Shown one piece after another: positions 7,365 to 15,515 of a stretch of DNA of 37,226 bases; position 1 is the first letter of the stretch; every line of letters begins with the position of its first letter. The notes beneath the pieces were generated by a model. It did no database searches, was not told the DNA's origin, and saw only the letters and a program-made list of their open reading frames with translations. The DNA is from Bacilli bacterium (lineage in GTDB: Bacteria; Bacillota_I; Bacilli_A; RF39; UBA660). The stretch spans positions 1-37,226 of the forward strand of contig JAGAIS010000003.1 in the NCBI GenBank assembly GCA_017626405.1, in the 5' to 3' direction. The translations under genes and the position numbers were made by a program.

Positions 7365-9704
7365 CTATAATGGGTTATACCCAAGTTCTTCGCTATATTC
7401 TTCTACAGCTTCGACAAGAACTCTTCCAAGTGCAACTCCGTTTGCGTCAACTAGTTTCATAGTACCACTCATTTTCCCAGAGTTTTTACTAATCTTATTA
7501 GCCCATTTACTCATTACACTATCGAATACCGAAGCCATTTCGCTTTCTTTAGATACAATTTCTGGATTGAATCTAGCGTTGTTATATTCTCCCATAACAC
7601 CGTATGTCTCTTTGAATAAAACGCCTCCATTTTCAAACTTCTGTATCTTAGGAATATCGAACCCAAATTTTTTACCGCCTATACCCGGTACCCAATCTGG
7701 AACATCAAACTTAATTTTATTAAGCCCTGCAATCAATCCGTTTAGGACGTCGATAATATAATTAATTGGCGTCGTTACAATAGATTTCAGCATATCGAAA
7801 ATTCCTTTAAAAATATCTTTGACGCCCTCCCAAGCTTTTCGCCAGTCGCCAGTAAATACACCGGTTATAAACTTAATCAAGCCCGTCAATACTCGCATAA
7901 TAGACGAAACAATATCCGAAATAAATCCGAACATAGAGCCTAACAATCCGATCACTGTAGAGCTTAAAAACGACCAAGCTGGAGCTAGGACTTCTAAGAG
8001 CCACTTTACGATAGGTTGGATAAATTTATTGTAAATTTTCAGAGCTCCGTCTATCAATTCCGCGATAAATTCTCCGATATTTTGAATCAAGCCTTTTAAA
8101 TGCTTGTCCCACAACCACGAAATAGTCTCTAGGAAAGGTGTAATAATAGGCTCTAGGACGTTATCCCAGATAGACTGGAATAATTCTATCGTTTTAACAA
8201 CAAATTCTCCTAAATCGTCTAAAATATCCTTACCGTACTTTTTCCATAGTTCTAATAGAATACTAGTAAAATCTTCCCAACATTTCGTTATTTGCTGGAT
8301 TAATGGATCTACAGCGTCCACCCAGACAGAATTAAATAAACCAGCCATACCGTCAATGATAGGTTGTGAATATTCGTTAATAGTGTCTCCTAGAGCCGTC
8401 CAAAATAAAATCCATAATTCAGTTATATTCGCTAAAGTTGTTTCGACATCTAACTGGATATTAGACCAAGTTAATTGTAGATTCTCCCATAGAGCAGTAC
8501 CCATAGCAACTACAAAGTCGAATAAAAATTGGATAGATTCCTTAGCAGCATAAACAAAAGATTGTACAATATCACTATTCCAAACTGCAGCGAATAACGA
8601 TTTCATTTGCTGTAACTTTTTATCTATTTCCTCAAAAGACTTGTCTATAGCGTCGGTAGCAGTAGTAATATCTCCAAAGTCGTAAGCGTCATTGACAGCC
8701 ATACCTCCAGCACCACCGCCCGAATCGCTATCGTCTCCGTCGGATTTATTTAATACGTTTAATTTATCGAAACTTTGTAACCCCTCCAGAGCTTTTTTAG
8801 TTTTCTTAGCTTTCTTAGTTGTATCGTCTAGGCTGTTGCCTAAGCTAGAGATAGCAGTACTAGCTCCTTTGGTTTCTGGCTTAACACCAGTTATCATATA
8901 AATAAATCTTTGAAAATATTGACCTGCTAGAATCAACTTTTCCATAATAAGATTTAATGCTCGAACAACTGGAGTAAGTACTTGGATAAAAGAACTACCT
9001 AAAACACTTTTAAATGTATTCCATTGTTCAGCTAATACACGAGTTTGGTTTGCCCAACTATCAGATGTTCTAGCAAAGTCGCCCTGAGCGTCTTTAGTAA
9101 CATCTAATAAATAGTTATAACGTAAAAGTGCTTGTTCAGCTTGCGTCATAGAATTATAAGACTTGTCTATACCTTGTGAAAGAGCATAGGCTTCCATATT
9201 AGCAACAGACATATTGATACCTAGTTGCTTTAATGGTTCAGTTTCTCCAGAGATACCTGAGCGTATCTTTTGGAACGCTTCGTCTCCAGATAAGTTATAA
9301 AATGAAGCCATATCTCCAGCAAGAGCAGTCATATTCTGAGACATAACTAATACTTGCTTATCTGATAGCTTCATACTTTTTAACATAGCTCCCATAGTGG
9401 AAGCGTATTTTTTAGCAGATAATTCGCTCAATCCGAGACTTTTAACTGCGTTCTTAGCAAAGTTATCTATAATGGCAGAACTCTCTCCAAAAACGGTATC
9501 TACGACGTTCTGTACCTCTTGTAAATCAGAGGCAGCTTGAATACACGCTTTTGAAAAGTTATAAATAACCTTAACAGAAAAAGCGGCAGCTACAACTTTT
9601 GTGATTCCTTTTAAACTTGTACCAATTCCGCTTATTCCTTTTTTTAATCCAGCTTGATCGATTTTAGTATCAATTACGATACTACCGTCAGCTTGTCTAG
9701 CCAT
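7365..9704 (-). CDS. Tail tape measure protein
   Basis: A 779-residue protein, the longest in the window. It begins with the PhageMin_Tail pattern: DTKIDQAGLKKGISGIGTSLKG, then ASDLQEVQNVVDTVFG, ASTMGAMLKSMKLSD and LAGDMASFYNLSGDEAFQKI. Long helical stretches and several hydrophobic segments occupy the centre (around 375-640). The C-terminal region has GVMGEYNNARFNPEIVSKES, often seen at the end of these proteins. It sets tail length and is ejected into the cell. By the usual rule of about 1.5 angstroms per residue the tail would be roughly 110-120 nm. Three bases separate it from the upstream chaperone gene. Confidence 0.92.
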   Translation of the reverse strand: MARQADGSIVIDTKIDQAGLKKGISGIGTSLKGITKVVAAAFSVKVIYNFSKACIQAASDLQEVQNVVDTVFGESSAIIDNFAKNAVKSLGLSELSAKKYASTMGAMLKSMKLSDKQVLVMSQNMTALAGDMASFYNLSGDEAFQKIRSGISGETEPLKQLGINMSVANMEAYALSQGIDKSYNSMTQAEQALLRYNYLLDVTKDAQGDFARTSDSWANQTRVLAEQWNTFKSVLGSSFIQVLTPVVRALNLIMEKLILAGQYFQRFIYMITGVKPETKGASTAISSLGNSLDDTTKKAKKTKKALEGLQSFDKLNVLNKSDGDDSDSGGGAGGMAVNDAYDFGDITTATDAIDKSFEEIDKKLQQMKSLFAAVWNSDIVQSFVYAAKESIQFLFDFVVAMGTALWENLQLTWSNIQLDVETTLANITELWILFWTALGDTINEYSQPIIDGMAGLFNSVWVDAVDPLIQQITKCWEDFTSILLELWKKYGKDILDDLGEFVVKTIELFQSIWDNVLEPIITPFLETISWLWDKHLKGLIQNIGEFIAELIDGALKIYNKFIQPIVKWLLEVLAPAWSFLSSTVIGLLGSMFGFISDIVSSIMRVLTGLIKFITGVFTGDWRKAWEGVKDIFKGIFDMLKSIVTTPINYIIDVLNGLIAGLNKIKFDVPDWVPGIGGKKFGFDIPKIQKFENGGVLFKETYGVMGEYNNARFNPEIVSKESEMASVFDSVMSKWANKISKNSGKMSGTMKLVDANGVALGRVLVEAVEEYSEELGYNPL

Positions 9705-9706
9705 TT

Positions 9707-10318
9707 TTAACCACCTCCTAGAGCAATATTAAGTTGTTCTTGGAAGTCTCTTTCTTTTTCCTCCTCTGTCCTTTTATCTGGTAGAGCATATAATATCTTC
9801 ATTTCTTGGTAGAACTTACGTTGTTTTTCTGGCATTTTAGGATCTATTTCCATAGATCTATATTGCATAATCTTAACTATTTTAGTTTTATCAGTTAATC
9901 CATTAAACAACATCTTAAAACGCCACCAGTGAATATTCTCGACAGTTAAATCAATGCTATATTGTTGCTGGAAAGCACTAACAATATATCCTTGATCTGC
10001 TTCATAATCGAGAATACGCATAGGGCGTTGCTTTATTCTACTAGGAGATTGTACTCCTTTGGCTTCTTCTTCGTCTTCTCCCATAGTATAAAACCACATA
10101 ATAGCGTCAAAAGCTGCTTTTATTTCCTCGTTAGTTCCTATAGGAGGAGGTTCCTTATACCATAGCTTAATGGCTTGAATAACTTTATCATAGGGAGATA
10201 AGTTACGATCTGTCATAAGTTCAGTAAATATTATCCCTATATAAAAGTTTGTATTTAATAAAAAAGGACTACCATTGACTTTTACTGTCTTTGGTAGTCC
10301 TTCTATTAACGTATTCAT
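9707..10318 (-). CDS. Tail assembly chaperone, phage Gp15 family
   Basis: A 203-residue protein with the Gp15 pattern: VNGSPFLLNTNFYIGI, YDKVIQAIKLWY, DFEADQGYI-like (here YEADQGYIVSAFQQQYSIDL) and HWWRFKMLFNGL with KIMQYRSMEI. Gp15 proteins lie directly before the tape measure and act as the second tail chaperone. The start codon overlaps the stop of the upstream chaperone as ATGA. Expression of the pair therefore seems to rely on re-initiation rather than the -1 frameshift used by lambda G/GT. Confidence 0.85.
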   Translation of the reverse strand: MNTLIEGLPKTVKVNGSPFLLNTNFYIGIIFTELMTDRNLSPYDKVIQAIKLWYKEPPPIGTNEEIKAAFDAIMWFYTMGEDEEEAKGVQSPSRIKQRPMRILDYEADQGYIVSAFQQQYSIDLTVENIHWWRFKMLFNGLTDKTKIVKIMQYRSMEIDPKMPEKQRKFYQEMKILYALPDKRTEEEKERDFQEQLNIALGGG

Positions 10319-10725
10319 TCTCGACCTTTAGCTCTTTCAGAAGAATATTTAATGTCGATAACTTCTCCAGTTACCTCACGACAGATACTAACTAATTGAC
10401 TTAAAAGATACAGAGGACGCAGATAAGAGTCCATATTATCTCCAAAGAGTGCAACAAAAGTTCCGCTTCCTAAAGCTAGATCAATACCGTCTTTACTTTC
10501 TTTTAAGATTTCCATAAGCTTTTCTTGCTCTGGAATATCAGATAAATCAATATCTCTAACTTTTTCTCCAATAGATTCTATTTCTCTAAGTAAGTCAAGA
10601 CTATCAGTATTAAAATAAAATACTTTACCGTCAATTCTTAATTTCTTAGTAGTCTCTGGGAGTGTTATATCTATGACTTTATCCTCAGTTCCAACGGTAT
10701 TATTAATTTTTTTTATTTCTTCCAT
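10315..10725 (-). CDS. Tail assembly chaperone (first, gpG-like)
   Basis: A 136-residue acidic protein just downstream of the major tail protein and overlapping the Gp15 gene by four bases. It has the central KLRIDGKVFYFNTDS strand pair and a helical C-terminal half with GSGTFVALFGDN, typical of small first chaperones in Firmicutes siphophages (DUF6673-like). It is presumed to coat the tape measure during tail assembly. The assignment rests on gene order, size and fold pattern. Confidence 0.7.
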   Translation of the reverse strand: MEEIKKINNTVGTEDKVIDITLPETTKKLRIDGKVFYFNTDSLDLLREIESIGEKVRDIDLSDIPEQEKLMEILKESKDGIDLALGSGTFVALFGDNMDSYLRPLYLLSQLVSICREVTGEVIDIKYSSERAKGRE

Positions 10726-10746
10726 ATTTTTCCTCCATATTTTTTA

Positions 10747-11247
10747 TTATTTACTAGCTTTCGCTGTAAATGTTTTAGTTGTAGGGTTATAAGTTCCCTC
10801 AATAGCTTTTCCGTTTTGGTGGATTTCAGCTTCTACAGCTAAAATACCTCCACCGTCTCCAGAGCCGTCGTTTGTACAGTTAACCATACAAGTAAACTTT
10901 TTGGCTTCATAAGAACCAGCCTCAGAAGCTACTGGAGCATATTCGTCATATTGAACAGCAGTAGTGATAACGTCGTCTCCTAACTTTTCATAGCAACCTA
11001 CAATAAAATCATTAGCTGGATCTCCAACGACTCTATCTCCAGTTAAAGAGTAGATTGTTTGCATACCAGTTTTTTCTGAGTTTCCATAACCAGACTCGTC
11101 AATGTAAAATTTTTGGTCGATTGTGGAATTACTTGCTTTTGTAAAGTTTGTAAAGCCTTTACCAACTCTTACATAATTTTCTTTTCCAGATGTTCCTGTT
11201 TTATCGTCGATAACAAGAACACGATTACTTACTAACGGTTTCTTCAT
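10747..11247 (-). CDS. Major tail protein
   Basis: A 166-residue beta-rich protein placed between the tail terminator-like gene and the tail chaperones, as expected for the tube subunit. Visible features include an N-terminal NRVLVIDD strand, the KFYIDESGYGNSEKTG loop, VGDPANDFIVG and the C-terminal IHQNGKAIEGTYNPTTKTFT strand pair found in short siphovirus tube proteins. There is no Ig-like C-terminal extension. A good ribosome-binding site precedes the ATG (AAGGAGGTATAAC). Confidence 0.85.
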   Translation of the reverse strand: MKKPLVSNRVLVIDDKTGTSGKENYVRVGKGFTNFTKASNSTIDQKFYIDESGYGNSEKTGMQTIYSLTGDRVVGDPANDFIVGCYEKLGDDVITTAVQYDEYAPVASEAGSYEAKKFTCMVNCTNDGSGDGGGILAVEAEIHQNGKAIEGTYNPTTKTFTAKASK

Positions 11248-11249
11248 TG

Positions 11250-11684
11250 TTATACCTCCTTATAGTATTCAACTTTATAAATAGCTTGATAATTAACTGT
11301 ACCGTCTTTAGTCCTTGAAAAAAGACCGGGTGTCCCAGTCATTTCAATATTTACAGTTAACTTACCGTCATTAAAAACAATATCTTGTTTATGTTTATCG
11401 AAATAATCAGATATATTCCATAACGGCTGGATTATATCTAACTTATCGGTATTAGTGTTTTGAGAATAAATTGCAAATGGAAAACTTCCGCTTTCGTCCC
11501 CAGTTATATCTTTTTGGACATACTTTTCGCCAGTTATTTGCTGTAACGACATAGATAAGCCTTTAGGAGCTATATCTTCCAATTCAATAGGACAAGGTAG
11601 TCCAATCTCTTGTTGTCGTTCGTTTAGATAATCTAATACATTTTTAACGATAAGTACATCAGTACTTTTAGCATTGTTATTCAT
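11250..11684 (-). CDS. Tail terminator / minor capsid-type protein
   Basis: A 144-residue protein immediately upstream of the major tail protein, the usual location of the tail terminator. It starts with a helix (VLIVKNVLDYLNERQQ) and continues with beta segments including ITGEKYVQKDITG, FPFAIYSQN and INIEMTGTPGLF-like (here VNIEMTGTPGLF), resembling the Minor_capsid_3 family. It overlaps the upstream neck gene by four bases. Its job would be to close the tail tube and join it to the neck. Confidence 0.7.
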   Translation of the reverse strand: MNNNAKSTDVLIVKNVLDYLNERQQEIGLPCPIELEDIAPKGLSMSLQQITGEKYVQKDITGDESGSFPFAIYSQNTNTDKLDIIQPLWNISDYFDKHKQDIVFNDGKLTVNIEMTGTPGLFSRTKDGTVNYQAIYKVEYYKEV

Positions 11685-12040
11685 AATCTACCTCCAGCTA
11701 ATTTTTTTGCAACTCGGATCCATTTTTCTTTATGAATAGCCTTAGCTTTTTCAAAATATAAAATTTCAGTACCGGGTTGTGTGTGTCGCTGTATTACGTG
11801 AGTTCCGTCCGCCCAACTACCATAGTATTGATACGCTGCATAAACAACGCTCCATACTAACTGGTCGTCGTCTGTTCCTATACTAGGGATTACACTTTCT
11901 CGTAAGTCTCCAGAAAGCATAGGAGTAAAGACGTTCGTATCTTTAGCGACTTCATTTTTTAACCACCTACGAGAACGATCATAACCACTATTAAAAGAAC
12001 GAGCTACTTTATTCTCATTAAAATCAATTTTAACGTTCAT
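11681..12040 (-). CDS. Neck / minor capsid protein (Minor_capsid_2-like)
   Basis: A 119-residue basic protein. Short motifs match minor capsid/neck proteins of Gram-positive siphophages: an N-terminal KIDFNENKV strand, FTPMLSGDLRESV, AAYQYYGSWADGTHVIQRHTQ (read in two parts) and a C-terminal HKEKWIRVAKKLAGG helix. The stop overlaps the next gene and the start overlaps the upstream stop by one base. It is thought to sit in the head-tail connector. Confidence 0.7.
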   Translation of the reverse strand: MNVKIDFNENKVARSFNSGYDRSRRWLKNEVAKDTNVFTPMLSGDLRESVIPSIGTDDDQLVWSVVYAAYQYYGSWADGTHVIQRHTQPGTEILYFEKAKAIHKEKWIRVAKKLAGGRL

Positions 12041-12426
12041 TAAGAGCCTGTAATTTCAAAATGGTGTATATCATTACCCATAGCACTAGGAGAGTAGATA
12101 CTATCAATACAATAGTGTTCTCCAGCTGGTATATCGCTATCTATTTCTCCAAGTCCAATATAAGTATCAAGATCAAAAGTGTAATAACCAACTTTAGACT
12201 CTAAATTCTTAAAAGATTCTGGATCAATATAAATGCTATCGCATTGAATTTCGCTAGGGAATACAAAGAGTTTAAAACTACTTTCGTTGGATTCTCCCTC
12301 TTTAGTAGATCTCTTAGCGAGTGTATGTTCATATCTAACGTTTTGAATAATAGTAGATTGATAAGTATATCCTCCAGTATGGTTGCTAGAAACTTGATTC
12401 CATACTGTTATAGTATGTGGAAACAT
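12040..12426 (-). CDS. Head-closure / head-tail joining protein
   Basis: A 128-residue beta-barrel-like protein. It opens with FPHTITVWNQ and continues with VRYEHTLAKRSTKEGESNE, the pattern of phage head-closure (Ad2-type) proteins that plug the connector after packaging. It shares single-base overlaps with both neighbours, so the connector genes form a tightly coupled block. Confidence 0.65.
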   Translation of the reverse strand: MFPHTITVWNQVSSNHTGGYTYQSTIIQNVRYEHTLAKRSTKEGESNESSFKLFVFPSEIQCDSIYIDPESFKNLESKVGYYTFDLDTYIGLGEIDSDIPAGEHYCIDSIYSPSAMGNDIHHFEITGS

Positions 12427-12818
12427 TAATTAACACCTCTAATACTTCTATTAAGTAAGCCAGTAGGGAGTAAGTATATATCAACCATAGGGCTAACTTC
12501 TATACCATTAATAGTCTCGACTTTCTGTTCACTTTTAGAAGCTTTAGTGTAATTATATCCGCCAATAGATTCACTAACTAAGTTAGTTTTATCTATAGCT
12601 TTGCTTCCACCGTCTTTAACAAGTTTTTTAACTTGACTAGCAGTAGCTTTTTGTATTCTATCTTTAATAAAATCACAATAGGAATCAAATTTAGTAGCTC
12701 GTTCCATAGTTTTAGTATCAATAATTCTACTAGCAATCTCTACAAGTTCCTCAAACTCTACAATGCTAATTCGAGACTTAGTAAAGTTTATATAGTATTC
12801 ATAATCAATATAGTTCAT
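12426..12818 (-). CDS. Head-tail connector protein (gp6/gp15-like adaptor)
   Basis: A 130-residue, mostly helical protein. It begins INYIDYEYY-like (here MNYIDYEYYINF) and carries VEIASRIIDTKTMERA and FIKDRIQKATASQVK helices, followed by a glycine loop (ESIGGYNYTK) and a C-terminal YLLPTGLLNRSI. This is the layout of the adaptor that docks on the portal ring. It is the first of four overlapping connector genes and lies eight bases after the small paralogous head protein. Confidence 0.7.
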   Translation of the reverse strand: MNYIDYEYYINFTKSRISIVEFEELVEIASRIIDTKTMERATKFDSYCDFIKDRIQKATASQVKKLVKDGGSKAIDKTNLVSESIGGYNYTKASKSEQKVETINGIEVSPMVDIYLLPTGLLNRSIRGVN

Positions 12819-12826
12819 AGAACCAC

Positions 12827-13039
12827 CTACTTATCTGCGTTTTCTTCTGCGTTTTCGTTCTCATTTTTAGGCTTTTCGTTCTTTTTTTCTGGTTTTTCGT
12901 ACACATTAACTTTAAAACCAAGCATTTTAAACCATTTTTGCATATTTTCGTCTAGTTCTGTGATACAATTACCATTTTTAAACTTATAGCCAGTAAATTC
13001 TCCAGTAAATGAAGAATCAGGAGAAGTAACTATATACAT
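12827..13039 (-). CDS. Small head-associated protein, paralogue of its upstream neighbour
   Basis: 70 residues. The first 50 align with the N-terminus of the next gene upstream (13042-13503): MY-x-[IV]T[AS]P, F-x-G-x3-G, F-x-NG, [AI]TELD/AELD, then a W-F-K/W-F-I-x-x-GF/GY strand. The end is a lysine/glutamate/asparagine-rich low-complexity tail. The pair apparently arose by duplication. Proteins of this type often follow the major capsid gene and may decorate the capsid or serve as spacers; the function is not established. Confidence 0.6.
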   Translation of the reverse strand: MYIVTSPDSSFTGEFTGYKFKNGNCITELDENMQKWFKMLGFKVNVYEKPEKKNEKPKNENENAEENADK

Positions 13040-13041
13040 AA

Positions 13042-13503
13042 TTATTCTCCTTTCTCAGGATCCTCTTTTCCTTGTTCTCCAGCGTTAGGATCTTCGTTAG
13101 ACTTTCCAGCTTCTGGATCAACATTTCCAGATTCTCCCTCGTTTTCTTTTTCTAATTCAGCAGCTTTTAACTCAGCTTCTTTATTAGCGATAAGTTCTTC
13201 TAACTCAGCGTTAGTGATCTTATTTTTAATGTTTTCAATACCTAAAGCTTTAGCTTTTTCCACAAGTTCTGCTTTAGTTAGTGGCTTTTCTCCTTGATTA
13301 TCAGTATTCTTTCCAGCGTTAGGATCTTCGTTAGACTTTCCTTGTGGAGCAGCAGTAGTTTTAATTTCTTCTACTTCATAACCTTTACTGATAAACCAAT
13401 CTTTAGTAAAAGCGTCTAATTCAGCAGTAGCAGTACCATTAACGAATACTATACCGCTTGTTACACCTTTATAAAACTTTTCTGGTGCAGTTATCTTATA
13501 CAT
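13042..13503 (-). CDS. Head-associated protein with N-terminal beta domain and HeH/LEM-like segment
   Basis: 153 residues. Residues 1-50 form the small beta domain shared with the downstream paralogue. A linker follows, then a HeH/LEM-like SAP-type helix-extension-helix (LTKAELVEKAKALGIENI, then ITNAELEELI, residues about 82-115). The C-terminus is acidic and contains a direct repeat, GKSNEDPNAG, present both before and after the HeH segment. It lies just after the capsid gene and its terminator-like hairpin. A capsid accessory protein is likely; the HeH segment in phage proteins may bind nucleic acid, but this is unproven here. Confidence 0.65.
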   Translation of the reverse strand: MYKITAPEKFYKGVTSGIVFVNGTATAELDAFTKDWFISKGYEVEEIKTTAAPQGKSNEDPNAGKNTDNQGEKPLTKAELVEKAKALGIENIKNKITNAELEELIANKEAELKAAELEKENEGESGNVDPEAGKSNEDPNAGEQGKEDPEKGE

Positions 13504-13532
13504 AATATTCCTCCTATAAATAATAAAATTTA

Positions 13533-13560
13533 AAACCTTTCCCGATTAAGAGAAAGGCTT
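13533..13560 (-). terminator. Terminator-like hairpin after the capsid gene
   Basis: On the minus strand AAGCCTTTC pairs with GAAAGGTTT (one G-U) around a 10-base loop, followed by TTTTAAATTTT. It lies between the major capsid stop and the downstream head gene. The interrupted U-run suggests a leaky terminator or processing stem that could raise capsid mRNA relative to downstream genes. Confidence 0.55.
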
Positions 13561-13566
13561 TAATTA

Positions 13567-14547
13567 TTAGGCTTGTGCTTCAACAACTTTTAGTTTTCTG
13601 ATAGCACATACAGCTCTAGTAGTTTCGACAGCAATAGCTCCAACCATTTCAACTTCGCCTTTTTTAACTGCTCCAGCAGTCTTAAAGTCTGGGTAGTAAT
13701 GTTTGATAATATCGTTACCGTCTGGGCTTACACCGTGAACTTTATCTTCTCCGATTACGACACCGTATAGAGTAGTTTCTCCAGTAGCACTATTAGCAAC
13801 GATAGGATTTAATTCTTCGTTTTCTGCTCCAGTACCCGGTTTATCTCCCATATCAACTAATACGGCTTTACCATATTTGATAATGTCTTCTCCGAAAGCG
13901 TCTTTATCATAACGGATATTAGGTACTCTGTCTGCGATAGTTTGGAAAACAGCATACATATCACTATTCATTAAATAGTGAGTAGGTTTTTCAACCATTT
14001 TAGCTTCTGCTCTACGAAGTAAATATAAGAAAGTCTTATAATTATTGTCGATAGCCGCAGAAGTAGATAGGTCTAATACAGTATCTGTATTATATTCTGT
14101 AATAGTTCCTTTAACTGCTTTATCAATTCCGTCGAATCCGTCTGCGTCAACAGCAACGTCTCCGTTAATAAATTGATCCAAGAAATAAGCTCTTGTAGCT
14201 TTAGCTTTTTGAGTAGATTGGAATTGTACGTGATCTACAACTTGTTTTTCGTCCGCAGCAATTACACGGTCTAACTCATAAGAACCACCCATAACTTTTA
14301 AGATTACAGTTTCTGGTGTAGTCTTAACTTCTTGAGAAGTATATTCTCCATTAATTTTACGAGCTCCAGCTTTTGGTTGTGTAGTAATTTTATTAAACAC
14401 ATAAGCTAGAGTTTTACCACCTTGTGGCTTAACAGTGTTGTCGAAAGGGATAGCGTCTAGTAAAGGACACTTTCTAAATTCGTCAACAATCTTGTTTGTT
14501 AACTTACTTTGAGATAAGTTTTGTGCGTCTTTTAATAAAATAGCCAT
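13567..14547 (-). CDS. Major capsid protein (HK97-type)
   Basis: A 326-residue protein directly downstream of the scaffold gene. It starts MAILLKDAQNLSQSKLTNKIVDEF and has the order of HK97-fold capsids: extended N-terminal arm, E-loop region (QPKAGARKINGEYTSQEV in part), a spine helix (HVQFQSTQKAKATRAYFLDQF in part), a peripheral domain with HYLMNSDMYAVFQTIADR, and an axial-domain end with GAIAVETTRAVCAIRKL. No large prohead protease is encoded nearby, and the separate scaffold fits a non-cleaved capsid. A strong AAGGAGG site precedes the ATG. Confidence 0.9.
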   Translation of the reverse strand: MAILLKDAQNLSQSKLTNKIVDEFRKCPLLDAIPFDNTVKPQGGKTLAYVFNKITTQPKAGARKINGEYTSQEVKTTPETVILKVMGGSYELDRVIAADEKQVVDHVQFQSTQKAKATRAYFLDQFINGDVAVDADGFDGIDKAVKGTITEYNTDTVLDLSTSAAIDNNYKTFLYLLRRAEAKMVEKPTHYLMNSDMYAVFQTIADRVPNIRYDKDAFGEDIIKYGKAVLVDMGDKPGTGAENEELNPIVANSATGETTLYGVVIGEDKVHGVSPDGNDIIKHYYPDFKTAGAVKKGEVEMVGAIAVETTRAVCAIRKLKVVEAQA

Positions 14548-14568
14548 TGATTTTTCCTCCTTAAATTA

Positions 14569-15132
14569 TTATTTTGCTGTTCCGTAGATATTTTCTTTTA
14601 TCTCGTCAGCGATTGTTTTTTCTTTTGGTGGTATTGCACCTTGTGGCATACCGCCGTCAGTAGGAGCTTCCTCGAATAAGTATTTTTTTGTTTCACGAAC
14701 TGAGTTAATTTGTTCGTCGATTCCAGAAAGTACACCAGTCTTCTCGTCATAAGAAATTTTGTCTAAATCCAAGTTTGCTTTTAACGAAATAGCGTCAATA
14801 GTTTTAGAACTAGCTATTGCTAAATCAATAGCACTCATACGTTTAACGTCTGCTAATTCTTTCTTGCTATTAGCTTCCATTTCTTTAATAGTAGCTTGGG
14901 CTTTGTCAATTTCTTCTTGTAACTTAGTAGGATCTGTTTTCTTTAGTTCCTCTAATTGAGTAGCCATAGTGTTTTTTTCGTTAGTAACATTATTTAATTC
15001 TGTTACTTTTTCGTTAAAGTCGTTCTTAGGTACATAATACTTAGGAACTTCTTTTTTTACACTTTCTATAACCTTTGTTACTTGTTCTTCTTCAACTCCT
15101 GCGTTTGTTAAAATTTCTTTTAACCAATCCAT
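14569..15132 (-). CDS. Scaffolding protein (phage minor structural protein GP20 family)
   Basis: A 187-residue, highly charged, mostly coiled-coil protein. It begins MDWLKEILTNAG, followed by the family pattern VTKVIESVKKEVPKYYVPKNDFN (read in parts), a long heptad region (about 45-95), and IDLAIASSKTIDAISLKANLDLDKI. GP20-type scaffolds sit immediately before the capsid gene and assist shell assembly. The gene has a strong ribosome site (GAGGAGAG) and appears to start a new transcript segment, since a strong terminator lies just upstream. Confidence 0.85.
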   Translation of the reverse strand: MDWLKEILTNAGVEEEQVTKVIESVKKEVPKYYVPKNDFNEKVTELNNVTNEKNTMATQLEELKKTDPTKLQEEIDKAQATIKEMEANSKKELADVKRMSAIDLAIASSKTIDAISLKANLDLDKISYDEKTGVLSGIDEQINSVRETKKYLFEEAPTDGGMPQGAIPPKEKTIADEIKENIYGTAK

Positions 15133-15193
15133 AAAATCTCTCCTCCTCAGTTTTTATTCTGCTTGTAGGCAGTAAAAGTCGAATTTAGCTGCA

Positions 15194-15222
15194 TATACAA
15201 GATATGCTTTATTCTCTTGCAA
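15194..15222 (-). promoter_or_regulatory. Possible promoter before the scaffold gene
   Basis: Minus strand: TTGCAA, 17 bases, TGTATA. It lies downstream of the strong terminator and 62 bases before the scaffold start. A six-base inverted repeat (GCATAT...ATATGC) overlaps the presumed -10. The hexamer matches are weak; the case rests on the need for transcription after the terminator. Confidence 0.3.
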
Positions 15223-15242
15223 TCGAGTAACGTATAACCAAC

Positions 15243-15266
15243 AAAAAAACCAGCCGAAGCTAGTTT
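15243..15266 (-). terminator. Strong intrinsic terminator between the portal/minor-head genes and the scaffold
   Basis: On the minus strand AACTAGC, loop TTCG, then GCTGGTT (7 pairs, one T-G) run into a tract of seven T. This is a textbook rho-independent terminator with a stable UUCG tetraloop. It splits the late operon into a packaging/portal part and a capsid/tail part. Confidence 0.85.
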
Positions 15267-15311
15267 CTATGTAAATTATCACGATACCATAATAGCACTA
15301 ATTAAGTGTAA

Positions 15312-15515
15312 TTAAGGTGTAATAGTGATTTTTTTAACCTCATTTTGCATTATTTCCACGTATCCTTGGCTAGATTCTAAGGAAATAGAAGCGATTCCGT
15401 TGTCGCTATCTCCAGAACGAGTAAAAGTATATACGTGTCCGGATATAGAGGTATTATCTTCTAACGTTACTATAACATTTTTATTATAAAAACTTAAAAA
15501 TTCTTGTTCTGTCAT
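15312..15515 (-). CDS. Small beta-barrel-like protein, unknown function
   Basis: 67 residues, apparently all beta: VTLEDNTSISGHVYTF, then GIASISLES, then MQNEVKKITIT. The strand pattern resembles a small Sm/SH3-like barrel. It begins four bases inside the end of the minor capsid gene (ATGA overlap), so it is translated with it. The strong terminator lies 46 bases downstream, making it the last gene of the packaging segment. A partner or modulator of the minor head protein is plausible from position alone. Confidence 0.6.
   Translation of the reverse strand: MTEQEFLSFYNKNVIVTLEDNTSISGHVYTFTRSGDSDNGIASISLESSQGYVEIMQNEVKKITITP

Noticed and set aside
8104..8553. 149-residue plus-strand frame opposite the tape measure gene
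   Set aside because: Shadow of a long minus-strand gene; no ribosome site and no domain-like composition.
9707..10725. Programmed -1 frameshift between the tail chaperone genes
   Set aside because: The genes overlap as ATGA with no slippery heptamer seen; coupling by re-initiation is simpler.
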